From: Chitinophagales bacterium
GTDB taxonomy: Bacteria > Bacteroidota > Bacteroidia > Chitinophagales > Chitinophagaceae
Direction of reading: 5' to 3'
Length of the DNA stretch: 64,000 nucleotides
Assembly (NCBI GenBank): GCA_017303455.1
Contig: JAFLBM010000018.1
Span: 1 to 64,000 of the forward strand
The notes under the pieces were generated by a model. The model did no database searches. It saw only the letters and a list, made by a program, of their open reading frames with translations, and was not told the origin of the DNA. Below are positions 44,720 to 53,619 of this stretch, one piece after another (the stretch's first letter is position 1; each line of letters begins with the position of its first letter). Position numbers and translations under genes: made by a program.

Positions 44720-44744
44720 AAAAAACCCCGCAAAAGTGCAGGGT
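44720..44744 (-). terminator. Terminator downstream of the methyltransferase-like gene
   Basis: Minus strand: CCCTGC, loop ACTTTT, GCGGGG (one G-T pair), then TTTTTT. It lies 8 bases after the methyltransferase-like stop codon (44752). Confidence 0.7.
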
Positions 44745-44751
44745 GAGTTTG

Positions 44752-45585
44752 CTAAAACAAATCTAGCTGGGTTGAAGTATCTTTAGATCTTTCGCTAAAG
44801 GGTGTTTGATCTAAGGTAATTAAAGAGCCAGGGTTATGTTTTTCTTTTCGGTCAAAAGAGTTTCTGTGTATATTCCAGAGAAGTGACTTCTCTTTATCTT
44901 CAACTTTGAATATACCTAAAGGAAGCAATGAGATTTTGTATGAAATAATAAAATCTTCTGGCGTCAGAGAATTACCACACATCACTTCACTGTTCCTCAT
45001 ACCATTGAGAAACATATTAAGGGCTGTCATCTTTACACAAGTCCTATCGATATCAATTCCATAATACTGGTGCCCTGGACCTGTTAGTCTATGTGATGCT
45101 AAAAGCATCCTTCCAGAGCCACATGCCGGGTCAAGGATCTTTAAAGATTTTAATTGTGAATGTTCATCAGAGGGAATTGCATCTTCCATATTAAGAGAAG
45201 CCATAAATTGGCAAATTGGATATGGAGTGAAGAACTGACCGTTTCTGCCATTTGAGATATGTTGCTCAAAGAAATCCCCAAGGACATCATTTCCTATTGA
45301 TGAATCTAACCGGTCTTCCATTTCTGATACCAGATAGGCAAAAGCTTTTGAAAATTCATGCCGAAGTTCTGAGTTCTTATATGTCGCAATGGTAGAGAGA
45401 TATTCCTCTTCATAATAGGAAACGTTAGTAACAGGATTTTGAGTACAGGCAGCTATGGCCATTGTTAGAAAATCTTCAAAGACTTGGTGTAGAGAGAAGT
45501 GGTAACTGATAGAGAGTATTGTTTCAGCGAATGTGTTTTTTGAAAGAACAGAAGTATCCTGTTTGGAGTTGACTTTCTTTGCCAT
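44752..45585 (-). CDS. N-6 adenine DNA methyltransferase-like protein lacking motif IV
   Basis: 277 aa from the ATG at 45585 (MAKKVNSKQ); the frame extends upstream without credible start. SAM-binding motif I is LDPACGSGRMLLASH, preceded by GQFFTPYPICQFMA (motif X, typical of type I HsdM-like enzymes), and YYGIDIDRTCVKMTALNM is motif II. The catalytic NPPY/NPPF motif is missing: after GNSLTPEDF the text runs on to an unrelated tail. So it probably binds SAM but is not an active methylase by usual criteria; similar proteins are common in Bacteroidota mobile elements. Motif copy 6 lies 40 bases upstream. Confidence 0.78.
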   Translation of the reverse strand: MAKKVNSKQDTSVLSKNTFAETILSISYHFSLHQVFEDFLTMAIAACTQNPVTNVSYYEEEYLSTIATYKNSELRHEFSKAFAYLVSEMEDRLDSSIGNDVLGDFFEQHISNGRNGQFFTPYPICQFMASLNMEDAIPSDEHSQLKSLKILDPACGSGRMLLASHRLTGPGHQYYGIDIDRTCVKMTALNMFLNGMRNSEVMCGNSLTPEDFIISYKISLLPLGIFKVEDKEKSLLWNIHRNSFDRKEKHNPGSLITLDQTPFSERSKDTSTQLDLF

Positions 45586-45624
45586 AATACTTTTTGAGCA
45601 GTATAGCAGGCAGATAAAGGAAGT

Positions 45625-45642
45625 ATAAGGGAGGGGGATAAG
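45625..45642 (-). promoter_or_regulatory. Shared upstream motif (copy 6 of 6)
   Basis: Minus strand CTTATCCCCCTCCCTTAT, 40 bases before the methyltransferase-like start. The CCCCCTCCCTTAT part is conserved; the left half is not. Confidence 0.45.
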
Positions 45643-45687
45643 AAGTGGTATTTTGAAATTTGTAGTATTTTTAGATAAACCTTTAGT

Positions 45688-46146
45688 ATGCAAATAATAG
45701 AAATGAAGCTCCGACAGTTCTTCACTGATCATCTAAACCACTACTGCATTAATGATGTTGAATTTATCTATTCCGAGGATGGCAGTATTCAGGTTTGTTG
45801 TGGGATTCCTGGACTTGCAATTGAGAGGGAAGAAATATCAATGGATCTCACATCAGAACACGAGAGTCTGGTTGATTTTATATATGAATACGTCCTTACG
45901 GACACTAAAGACTTAAACCACATTACCCCCGAGCTTATGCTCAAGCGTTTTATGGTCGGCCGGGCTAGTTTATTCTTTTATCTGGACGCAGATTTAGAGC
46001 ACTCTCTTTCTTTCACTAGAAAAGGCAGAAGAATGGTCGCTAAAGACCAGGATAATAATCTGCATGAAGTACCGGAGTATGTAAAAACACCGGAGGAGGT
46101 ACTTATCTACGCCGAGCACTATTTTGAGAAACTTATTTCAGGTTGA
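45688..46146 (+). CDS. Hypothetical protein of the mobile backbone
   Basis: 152 aa, acidic, no membrane span. Starts at 45688 (MQIIEMKLRQFF); 45703 is an alternative. LTSEHESLVDFIYEYVLTD, then ITPELMLKRFMVGRASLFFYLD. Family not recognised. It is convergent with a small XRE gene (46179). Confidence 0.6.
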   Translation: MQIIEMKLRQFFTDHLNHYCINDVEFIYSEDGSIQVCCGIPGLAIEREEISMDLTSEHESLVDFIYEYVLTDTKDLNHITPELMLKRFMVGRASLFFYLDADLEHSLSFTRKGRRMVAKDQDNNLHEVPEYVKTPEEVLIYAEHYFEKLISG

Positions 46147-46178
46147 GGGGGATATTTCAGGCATCAAGGCCTTGTAGG

Positions 46179-46409
46179 TCAATCAAAATCTATATCAAGA
46201 AGGTCTTTGGGGTGCACTTCCAGGCCTTCAGCCAATTCAATTAAGGTGGTTAGGTTAAGATTAGCCTTATTTCCTTCCAGTTTACTAATCTTGCCATAGT
46301 CTACATCACAGCGGGACGATAACTCCCGCATACTGAGACCTTTCTTCTTTCTCAGTTTGGTAAGCTGAGCAGCAAATTTCTTTAGCCTTTTCTTGTCTTT
46401 ATCCTTCAT
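46179..46409 (-). CDS. XRE-family helix-turn-helix regulator
   Basis: 76 aa from the ATG at 46409 (MKDKDKKRLKKF); a longer 98-aa form begins at 46475. HTH: QLTKLRKKKGLSMRELSSRCD, DYGKISKLEGNKANLNLTTLIELAEGLE, typical of a small single-domain regulator. It precedes the lipoprotein pair on the other strand. Confidence 0.8.
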   Translation of the reverse strand: MKDKDKKRLKKFAAQLTKLRKKKGLSMRELSSRCDVDYGKISKLEGNKANLNLTTLIELAEGLEVHPKDLLDIDFD

Positions 46410-46559
46410 GCGGTTATTCCCTGTGTGCAATGTCAGGGAAAGAACAAAAAATAGTGTTGGCAGTTCTACCAACATTTTCTATTTTAGCGGAGCCAGAAAC
46501 GTTCCTAAGTCATTTGAGCTGGTATTTCACCCACATTTTATAACCTAAACAATTTTTGT

Positions 46560-46907
46560 ATGAAACAGCTCATTACAATCTGCCTTTTGGCAGTTTTAAC
46601 CATGTCATCTTGTAAGAAGGAGGACTTGGTAGACGAAGTAACCTATGAAGTCACCCTAACCAATTCAGCTACCTGGCACGGTAGTTACCTAGACGAAAAT
46701 GCCCAGGTAGTCAGCATTCCTAATGCTCCTACTAATTGGACTTACAAGTTCAAAAACACTAACAAACTCTTTGTAGCAATGATCCAGGCATACCCGGACG
46801 GACTTAGTGCTAGTGCCGATGCCACTATGAGAATTTATGTCAACGGAACTGTGGTAGCAGAAGGGAAATGTTCAGTCTCACCCCAAGTACAATACCAATT
46901 CCCATAA
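46560..46907 (+). CDS. Small lipoprotein
   Basis: 115 aa with signal LITICLLAVLTMSSCKKED (lipobox Cys18). The mature part is a small beta-rich domain (TYEVTLTNSATWHGSY). No known function. It precedes another secreted protein by 16 bases, probably one operon. Confidence 0.65.
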   Translation: MKQLITICLLAVLTMSSCKKEDLVDEVTYEVTLTNSATWHGSYLDENAQVVSIPNAPTNWTYKFKNTNKLFVAMIQAYPDGLSASADATMRIYVNGTVVAEGKCSVSPQVQYQFP

Positions 46908-46923
46908 TCCTTAAACCTGTTTT

Positions 46924-47757
46924 ATGAAATACATGCTCACTATCCTGATTCTCACCCTGACACTATCCGCCTATGCCCAAACTGAAGAAGTGGTAACTAA
47001 CCAGACAATAATTCAGCTTCAGAAGGCTGGATTGGGAAAAGAGGTTATCAAGACGAAGATTCAAGCCTCAAACTGCAACTTTGATCTCTCTACAGAAGGA
47101 CTAATTGCCTTAAAAAAGGCCTCTATCCCGGATGATGTGATAAGTGTGATGCTGGCTAAAACATCTACCCCAGCCACTAAAGCTCAAAGCATACCCAATA
47201 CAGAGAACCCAGGTATTACCATACCCAGCAATACCGGTATATATTTCTTGGATTCAGTATCTAATAAATTCATAGAGCTTGAACCCTCCCTGTTAACCAA
47301 TCAAAAGTCCGGTGGGTTTGGCGAAACATTGAAGCGATCCGTAAGTACACTCTTTAATGCAAAACAAAGAGCATCACTTAGTGGAAAAGAAGCCAATACC
47401 AAACTTTATACTCATAAACCAGTATTTCTCTTTGTCTTTGATACCACGACAAGCGGGTTTAGTAACAGTAGTTCAGTCTGGTCTAATGTTCAAAGTCCAA
47501 ATGAGTTTTTCTTGGTGACACTAACAGTATCTAAGAATAGCCGTGAGATCGTAGTGGGGAAGCAGAACAATGTAAAGTCTGATATGGGTATTAGTGATGA
47601 AGTTAAGATTGCCATGACCTCAAAGAAAATACGAAGAGGTGTATACGAAGTTGCCATAGCAGAGCCAATGCAGAGAGGAGAGTATTGCTTCATGTTTGCC
47701 GCCTCATCAATGTATGGAGGGCAATCACATAAGGTTTATGATTTTAGTGTGAGATAA
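46924..47757 (+). CDS. Secreted protein of unknown function
   Basis: 277 aa. Signal peptide MKYMLTILILTLTLSAYAQ. Mature N-terminal part: NQTIIQLQKAGLGKEVIKTKI, LIALKKASIPDDVISVML, a small helical repeat seen in secreted Bacteroidota proteins; the C-terminal part is beta-rich. Co-directional with the lipoprotein; followed by a strong terminator. Role unknown. Confidence 0.65.
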   Translation: MKYMLTILILTLTLSAYAQTEEVVTNQTIIQLQKAGLGKEVIKTKIQASNCNFDLSTEGLIALKKASIPDDVISVMLAKTSTPATKAQSIPNTENPGITIPSNTGIYFLDSVSNKFIELEPSLLTNQKSGGFGETLKRSVSTLFNAKQRASLSGKEANTKLYTHKPVFLFVFDTTTSGFSNSSSVWSNVQSPNEFFLVTLTVSKNSREIVVGKQNNVKSDMGISDEVKIAMTSKKIRRGVYEVAIAEPMQRGEYCFMFAASSMYGGQSHKVYDFSVR

Positions 47758-47796
47758 GAGATAAGGAAGAAGAAAAGCAACAAGCAAGTCTTTATT

Positions 47797-47831
47797 GTTA
47801 CTTGAATTTTAAATTCAAGTAACATTTTTTT
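47797..47831 (+). terminator. Terminator after the secreted-protein pair
   Basis: GTTACTTGAATTT then T then AAATTCAAGTAAC: a perfect 13-bp stem followed by ATTTTTTT. It lies 40 bases after the stop. Confidence 0.8.
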
Positions 47832-48226
47832 AACAATTGTATCAAACCTATTCTGGGCATGAGTTTCCCGCAAAAAATTCCAAAATATCCGTGTAAACCC
47901 CTATTGTTGAGTAATAAAATTTTCCTGACATTTAGTGAGAAGAAATTTTTTCAAGTACGTGTGAGTGTAATTGAATAAGACACTTGTTGATTTATCTGGT
48001 TTTTATATCCGTTCCATCTTTCTAACGCCAGAAAGAGCAATAACACGAATTGCAGAATTTAAGACATGAGACGACAGTTTTTTATAAAAAGACTGAGCAG
48101 ATAAACTATGTCTAGTGGTGAAAGGTTTTTGTTTGTAGAAATTATTTGATTCGATAGTCAACATATTTCTATACCCGGAAAGTGGTATTTTTTTGATCAT
48201 TATAATAATTCAGTTTTGATTTTCAG
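47832..48226. other. Non-coding gap of about 400 bases
   Basis: No gene I trust. A 65-codon minus-strand frame at 48003-48200 has no family features. This gap separates the element backbone from the peptide (RiPP) locus, so it may be a join. Confidence 0.45.
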
Positions 48227-48520
48227 ATGCTAACTGCGATACCTATGCTCAAACACATTTCTGTACTGATCCTTGTGATACTCTTTTCAGGATATATTGC
48301 TGCACAGGATAGTGTATCAGTTCAACTACAAGTCTCCAAAAAATATTTAGATGCTGTATCAACCCAGGCTGGTAGCCTAGAAGAGAAGATGAGAAGTAAG
48401 CTTATGAAGATTAAGTCATTCAAAATACAGCCAGGATTAAAATGGAAAAATACTGTTAAAAGAGGTGTGTTAATCTATTGTTTAGATAGTGTTGATAAAA
48501 TGACTTTATTTAAAGCTTGA
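48227..48520 (+). CDS. Short secreted protein, probably the N-terminal remnant of a longer one
   Basis: 97 aa (or 91 from the ATG at 48245). Signal peptide LKHISVLILVILFSGYIAAQ. QVSKKYLDAVSTQAGSLEEKM is a phrase I recognise from long coiled-coil secreted proteins of Chitinophagaceae that start with similar 'KYLxxVxxKxxxLxxKl' segments, but the frame ends after about 20 unrelated residues (ending MTLFKA). Probably truncated. It precedes the VKOR-thioredoxin gene by about 60 bases. Confidence 0.45.
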   Translation: MLTAIPMLKHISVLILVILFSGYIAAQDSVSVQLQVSKKYLDAVSTQAGSLEEKMRSKLMKIKSFKIQPGLKWKNTVKRGVLIYCLDSVDKMTLFKA

Positions 48521-48579
48521 ACAAATGAAAACTGAAATTCAATTCTGTTAATTCAGGATACCGATAAATCTTATTTACT

Positions 48580-50166
48580 ATGTCCTTACCAATTGAGCAA
48601 CAAATTGCAAGCTGGCTTAAACAATTAGAAATCCATGTTTCGTACGAATATTTACAGGAAATCATATGTACTCATCCTGATTATCCTTCCTTAGCCTGTG
48701 TAACCGATACCCTAGATCAATTGGGAATTGAGAATGCGGCGATAGTTGCCGATAAAGAAAGGGTGAGTGAACTGCCAATACCTTTCCTTGCACATACCGA
48801 TCTGAACGGGGGGGAATTTGTACTTATTCGAAATGCCAGGAAGCAGATAAAAGACAATACAGGCTTCAAAGAAAGTTGGAGCGGGATAGCCCTCGTGGCA
48901 GAAAAGCCCCCGAAATGGGAGCATGAAGAAAATTCGAAAAGACTACGTAAAGAACGGAAGAATAGACAAGTAAAAATGTTCCTGTTTATTATCTTGGGGC
49001 TTTTGTCATTTCTACCATTGTTGAGCATGGGTTCTTGGCATGTTGCTGCGAAGGTGTTCGCCGCTTTGGCTGGATTTGCCATTGCTATATTGCTTGCCGA
49101 ACACGAACTGGGTATTAGTAATCCGATTACTGAACAACTTTGTTCAACGGGCAATAATTCTGATTGTGATGCCGTACTTCAATCTCGAAAATCAAAGTTA
49201 TTCAGTTGGCTTAATCTTTCAGATGTTGGACTTGTCTGGTTTGCTTCCATACTAAGTATGCAGGTAGTAGCTCTCTTTACTGCTGGGATTCCCAATATTA
49301 TCCCGGTGATGTCTGTGATGACAGCAGCAGCGTTGCCTTTTACAGTTGTTTCGATTTATTATCAATGGCGGGTAATAAAAAAATGGTGCCCGCTTTGTTT
49401 ACTGACTCTCTCAGTAATATGGTTACAGTTTGGACTTTATCTGCCTTCTTTATTAAGTATTGATATGTATTCACTCAACATAAATAGCATTGGCTTTACG
49501 TTGATGATCTTTACGACAATCGGGATAAGCTGGATTATGTTACTTAAACCCTTGCTTACAAGGAACCTGGAACTTAAATCATCCAATTATTATTTATTGC
49601 GATTCAAAAGAAGTACTTCAGTTTTTATGCCCTTATTAAAGAAACAACGCCAAATTAATACAAGGGCGTTTGACCAGGATCTTCAACTGGGTGATGCTTC
49701 ATCTGAAGTTCAGGTAATGGTGGGATGTAGCTTGTTTTGTATGCCCTGCGCAAAAACTCATTTAATATTACATGACCTGATAAAAGTATACAATATCGGG
49801 GTAACTGTCCGGTTTCAACTTCCGGATATATCAACCGGGGATAAGAAAATCAAAGCAGCTGAGTATATTTTTCAACTAACGAGGGGTAAAAAACCGGATT
49901 ATAAATTAAAGGTATTACATGACTGGTACGAGATAATGGATCTTGATAAATTTAGTAAAAGTTATGTTTTAAAGACCCGGTATGATGTAAGCCGTCAATT
50001 AGAAGACCACCGAAATTGGTCTAATGAAAGCCAAATTAGATTTACACCTACTGTTTTTCTGAACGGACATGAGATCCCTCCCTATTATTCAGTACAGGAC
50101 CTGGAACAGATAATAAAGATTGTGACCAGGGAGAAGAAGAAAATTGATGAGAAGCAATTGCTATAA
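48580..50166 (+). CDS. Vitamin K epoxide reductase/thioredoxin fusion of the peptide locus
   Basis: 528 aa. Residues 1-110 resemble a C39-like peptidase fold that lacks a catalytic Cys (PDYPSLACVTDTL, GGEFVLI). A VKOR domain with four or five membrane helices follows (about 135-320), with Cys188/Cys196 (CSTGNNSDC) and the CxxC at 270-273 (WCPLC). The C-terminus is a thioredoxin fold with C387-C390 (CMPC). It forms or shuffles disulfides, probably in the Cys-rich peptide encoded next (six cysteines). A known architecture in Bacteroidota bacteriocin/RiPP loci. Confidence 0.85.
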   Translation: MSLPIEQQIASWLKQLEIHVSYEYLQEIICTHPDYPSLACVTDTLDQLGIENAAIVADKERVSELPIPFLAHTDLNGGEFVLIRNARKQIKDNTGFKESWSGIALVAEKPPKWEHEENSKRLRKERKNRQVKMFLFIILGLLSFLPLLSMGSWHVAAKVFAALAGFAIAILLAEHELGISNPITEQLCSTGNNSDCDAVLQSRKSKLFSWLNLSDVGLVWFASILSMQVVALFTAGIPNIIPVMSVMTAAALPFTVVSIYYQWRVIKKWCPLCLLTLSVIWLQFGLYLPSLLSIDMYSLNINSIGFTLMIFTTIGISWIMLLKPLLTRNLELKSSNYYLLRFKRSTSVFMPLLKKQRQINTRAFDQDLQLGDASSEVQVMVGCSLFCMPCAKTHLILHDLIKVYNIGVTVRFQLPDISTGDKKIKAAEYIFQLTRGKKPDYKLKVLHDWYEIMDLDKFSKSYVLKTRYDVSRQLEDHRNWSNESQIRFTPTVFLNGHEIPPYYSVQDLEQIIKIVTREKKKIDEKQLL

Positions 50167-50240
50167 CTATTTGTTTGCGCAAACAAGGTACAGACCTGGT
50201 ACCTTAACCCAGGCAAATTCTTTATTTTAAAAATTAAAGT

Positions 50241-50444
50241 ATGAAAAAGTTTGAAATTCTCGGAAAGGTACTCAGTAAAGAAGAGCAAATGAAAATCAAG
50301 GGAGCCGTCGGTGGTGGTGGCGGTGGTGGGCTTGGTTGTTCACAAGGTGGTGATTTTTGCGGGGTGAACGCGGGAATCACTTATGTATGTTGCGACCAGG
50401 CTCCCAAATTGAAATGTGTTAATAATGTATGTGAGTTGGCGTAG
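50241..50444 (+). CDS. Cys-rich GG-leader peptide precursor
   Basis: 67 aa. Leader: MKKFEILGKVLSKEEQMKIK followed by GAVGG, a double-glycine type cleavage site (then a run of Gly); core with six Cys (33, 40, 50, 51, 59, 64), ending CELA. The leader 'LxxKxLSKEEQMKIKGG' pattern is typical of Bacteroidota bacteriocin-like peptides processed by C39 peptidase transporters. Three disulfides are likely, formed by the upstream VKOR-thioredoxin protein. A terminator just downstream would make the peptide message more abundant than the exporter message. Confidence 0.85.
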   Translation: MKKFEILGKVLSKEEQMKIKGAVGGGGGGGLGCSQGGDFCGVNAGITYVCCDQAPKLKCVNNVCELA

Positions 50445-50488
50445 GTGTGGACGACACATTTCAAGGTGAAATAGTGCCAGAGGACCTA

Positions 50489-50530
50489 ACAGGATCGGGA
50501 ATTGAAACAACTTCCGGTCCTGTTTCTTCA
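50489..50530 (+). terminator. Attenuator-like terminator between peptide and exporter genes
   Basis: AACAGGATCGGGAA and TTCCGGTCCTGTT pair (one bulge/mismatch) across a 9-11 base loop, followed by TTTCTTCATTCTTTTTC. It is positioned to allow high expression of the precursor relative to the ABC exporter. Confidence 0.6.
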
Positions 50531-50568
50531 TTCTTTTTCAAATGCAACTAATTATCAAAATAACTTGA

Positions 50569-52896
50569 GTGTTTCCATTTTTTAAACAACCTGACTCCAC
50601 TGATTGCGGTCCTACTTGCCTGAGAATGGTGGCACAATATTATGGGAAGACTCTATCCCTCCAACAAATAAGGAATAAGTTGGAGGCAGGCAGGATGGGC
50701 GTGAGCATCTTGGACATTACAGAAGCAGCCGAAGTTATTGGTTTTCACACTCAATGTGTCAGGGTTAGCTATCATGATCTTATAACAAAGGCACATCTTC
50801 CGGCAATTTTACATTGGGATCAAAATCATTTTGTTGTTCTTTACAGCAAGAGGAAAGATAGGATGTATGTAGCTGATCCGGCAAGAGGAAAGTTATCTTT
50901 TAGTGAAGCAGAGTTTAAAAAATACTGGATTAGTAATCTTGATACCGGCGAGGGTATATCTTTGTTTTTGGAACCCTCTGCGCTTTTTACCAAAGACAAA
51001 AAGGGTGAAAGATTCGCTTTCAGTAACTTAAAAAATCTTAAAAAGGTATTTTCATTTGTAAAGCCATACAAAAGATATTTTCTGCAACTTTTGTTGGGGC
51101 TTTTTGCTGGAAGCCTTTTGCAACTGACATTCCCATTTCTTGCACAAACTATCGTTGATGTAGGTATAGCTAATCATGACCTGCATTTTGTGGAGATAAT
51201 TCTTATAGCTCAACTTTCCCTGTTAGGCGGACGGCTTAGTCTTGAGTTTGTGAGGGCGTGGGTATTACTTCATGTTAGTACCAGGATCAATATATCTATT
51301 CTTACTAATTTCCTGACTACACTTATGAAGTTGCCAATTTCATTTTTTGATAGTAAAAATACCGGCGACATACTTCAACGAATCAATGACAGAAATCGTA
51401 TTGAAACATTTCTGACAGGGACTTCATTGAACGTATTATTTTCACTGGTCAATTTAGTTTTATTTTCTATCGTATTGTTAGTGTTTAATACAAAAATATT
51501 TTTTGTTTTTATTCTGGCCACTCTCCTTTACGGTTTTTGGATTTTATTATTTCTTAAAAAAAGGAGACAGCTGGATTATAAACATTTTGACCTCGCTTCT
51601 AAAGAACAAAGCGTGGTTATTGAATTGATCCAGGGGATGCAGGAAATTAGAATAAATGGTAGTGAAAATTCCATGCGGGCGAATTGGGAGAAAATACAAT
51701 CTCGACTTTTCAAATTAAGTGGTAAAAGCCTGTCGATAAATCAGTGGCAACAATCCGGGGCATTTTTCATAAATGAGGGGAAGAATTTCCTGATAACATT
51801 TCTTTCTGCACAGGCGGTAATTAATGGGGACATGACACTTGGTTCAATGATGGCGGTGCAGTATATTATCGGGCAATTAAACAGCCCAATTGAGCAATTA
51901 GTGGGTTTTATCCAGAGTCTTCAAAACGTAAAGCTGAGTCTTGATAGGCTTAACGAGATGAGTGATATGGATCAGGAAGAACCTCCGGAGAAAAATTTCT
52001 TTCAAGAATTACCCCCATCGTTCAAAAGGCAGATAGTTGGGGGTTGTTCAAATACAGGCGCCAATCTATTGGATGATTCAAAATCTATAAATACTTATGC
52101 CCAACCAAAATCAACACCTGCGCCAGGAGAATATGCGGATGATTATGAACCCACTACTGCAAGCATACGTTTGAAAAATGTAAGTTTCACCTACCCGGGA
52201 ACCGGTAATGAACCTGTTTTGAGGAATATCAATCTTAGCTTACCAAAGGGGAAGACTACTGCCATTGTGGGCGTTAGTGGCAGCGGCAAGACAACTTTAC
52301 TTAAACTTTTACTTAAATTTTATGAACCACAAGATGGTGCTATCAGCATTGATGAAATGCCATTGAGTAATATTAGTCATAAGGTTTGGCGGAGTCATTG
52401 CGGAGTGGTAATGCAGGATAGTTATATTTTTTCAGACACAATTGCAAGAAATATTGCTGTTGGATTTAAGGATATCGACGAATTCAGGTTAAATCATGCT
52501 ATTCAAATATCCAACTTAGATAATTTCATCAAAGATCTGCCCATCGGCGTTAATACCAAAATCGGGAATGAGGGCATTGGGATTAGTGTCGGTCAGAAAC
52601 AAAGAATTCTGATCGCAAGGGCAATCTACAGGGATCCACTCTTTATACTTCTTGATGAAGCGACTAACAGCCTGGATGCGAAAAATGAAAGGGTAATAAT
52701 CAGGAATCTTGCGAAAGTTTTTGCTGGCAGAACTGTTGTTGTTGTTGCCCACAGATTAAGTACTGTAAAGAATGCAGACCAGATTGTCCTACTTAACAGG
52801 GGTTTAATCACAGAAATAGGCACACATGAGGAACTCGTATCCAAAAAGGGGGAGTATTTTGATCTTGTTAGAAACCAGCTTGAACTTGGAGAATAA
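50569..52896 (+). CDS. Peptidase C39 domain ABC exporter (PCAT)
   Basis: 775 aa from a GTG. N-terminal C39 protease: C13 in TDCGPTCLRM, H87 in QNHFVVLY, D103 in VADPARG, all in place. Transmembrane region about 165-460, then nucleotide-binding domain: Walker A GVSGSGKTTLLKLL, signature ISVGQKQR (variant of LSGGQ), Walker B FILLDEATNSLD, H-loop VVAHRLS. It cleaves the leader of the peptide precursor after GG and exports the core through the inner membrane. Immediately followed by the HlyD-like adaptor. Confidence 0.92.
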   Translation: MFPFFKQPDSTDCGPTCLRMVAQYYGKTLSLQQIRNKLEAGRMGVSILDITEAAEVIGFHTQCVRVSYHDLITKAHLPAILHWDQNHFVVLYSKRKDRMYVADPARGKLSFSEAEFKKYWISNLDTGEGISLFLEPSALFTKDKKGERFAFSNLKNLKKVFSFVKPYKRYFLQLLLGLFAGSLLQLTFPFLAQTIVDVGIANHDLHFVEIILIAQLSLLGGRLSLEFVRAWVLLHVSTRINISILTNFLTTLMKLPISFFDSKNTGDILQRINDRNRIETFLTGTSLNVLFSLVNLVLFSIVLLVFNTKIFFVFILATLLYGFWILLFLKKRRQLDYKHFDLASKEQSVVIELIQGMQEIRINGSENSMRANWEKIQSRLFKLSGKSLSINQWQQSGAFFINEGKNFLITFLSAQAVINGDMTLGSMMAVQYIIGQLNSPIEQLVGFIQSLQNVKLSLDRLNEMSDMDQEEPPEKNFFQELPPSFKRQIVGGCSNTGANLLDDSKSINTYAQPKSTPAPGEYADDYEPTTASIRLKNVSFTYPGTGNEPVLRNINLSLPKGKTTAIVGVSGSGKTTLLKLLLKFYEPQDGAISIDEMPLSNISHKVWRSHCGVVMQDSYIFSDTIARNIAVGFKDIDEFRLNHAIQISNLDNFIKDLPIGVNTKIGNEGIGISVGQKQRILIARAIYRDPLFILLDEATNSLDAKNERVIIRNLAKVFAGRTVVVVAHRLSTVKNADQIVLLNRGLITEIGTHEELVSKKGEYFDLVRNQLELGE

Positions 52897-52922
52897 TCAA
52901 TATTTAAAATAACTAATCTTGA

Positions 52923-53519
52923 ATGGAAGTATTGAAAACAAGTACAATTTTAGACAAAGATCTCAATGATGCTATAAACCGGCAACCTGCTTGGATTATC
53001 AGATATGGGAGCAGTCTTATCTTATTTCTTGTTTTGTTGGCACTGGGGCTGACATGGTTTATAAAGTATCCTGAAATAGAAAATACTCATGGAGTTTTTT
53101 ATGGAAATTCATCTTTAGCCGGCGAAGCAAACTTGAATGAAGGTCCGGGGAAAAAGAATGCATTTAAAAAGAAGGATTATGTTCAAAGTGAGCTGAAGAA
53201 TTCGGAAATCCGGGTCTATTTAGTGCTGGATACCGTACGATCCGAAAAGATCAAAATTGGGCAATCAATTAGTATCAAGTTTGAACCGGAAGATCAGCGG
53301 AAGGTCATTAACTTAAAGGGATGTATTAGCAAGATTAATAATGCGCCTGGTAAAGACAATAGTTTAGCAATTCAGGTAACTTTATTTTTAAAAAGTAGAA
53401 CTGCTTTACGAAATAAAATGATACTACCGGACGGGCTTAAAGTGCAGGCGGCAATAATTCTATCAGAAGAAAGATTATTCGAAGCCATTGCCAATAGGCT
53501 AATGAAGACAGGAGGATAG
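52923..53519 (+). CDS. HlyD-like adaptor, shortened
   Basis: 198 aa; usual relatives are about 400-440 aa. The N-terminal membrane anchor (WIIRYGSSLILFLVLLALGL, 26-45) and the C-terminal beta-barrel part (YVQSELKNSEIRVYLVLD, KIGQSISIKFE, LKGCISKINNAPGKDNS) are both present and align to the two ends of HlyD proteins, but the lipoyl and long coiled-coil hairpin in between are missing. Either an internal deletion or a minimal adaptor. Follows the ABC exporter by 27 bases. Confidence 0.75.
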   Translation: MEVLKTSTILDKDLNDAINRQPAWIIRYGSSLILFLVLLALGLTWFIKYPEIENTHGVFYGNSSLAGEANLNEGPGKKNAFKKKDYVQSELKNSEIRVYLVLDTVRSEKIKIGQSISIKFEPEDQRKVINLKGCISKINNAPGKDNSLAIQVTLFLKSRTALRNKMILPDGLKVQAAIILSEERLFEAIANRLMKTGG

Positions 53520-53619
53520 ACTTAAAGAAAATAATTTTTAATCCGTAACTAATATTCAAAAAAATAAAGGAGTTTAAGAAAAATTGATTATTTCAGCTCC
53601 TGCAAATGATATTCTAGAT

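Noticed and set aside
48003..48200. 65-codon minus-strand frame in the gap before the peptide locus
   Set aside because: No motif, no obvious start signals, lies in AT-rich non-coding DNA.
48805..48822. GGGGGGGAATTTG resembling the shared regulatory motif
   Set aside because: Lies inside the VKOR-thioredoxin coding sequence, not before a gene, and lacks the ATAA part.
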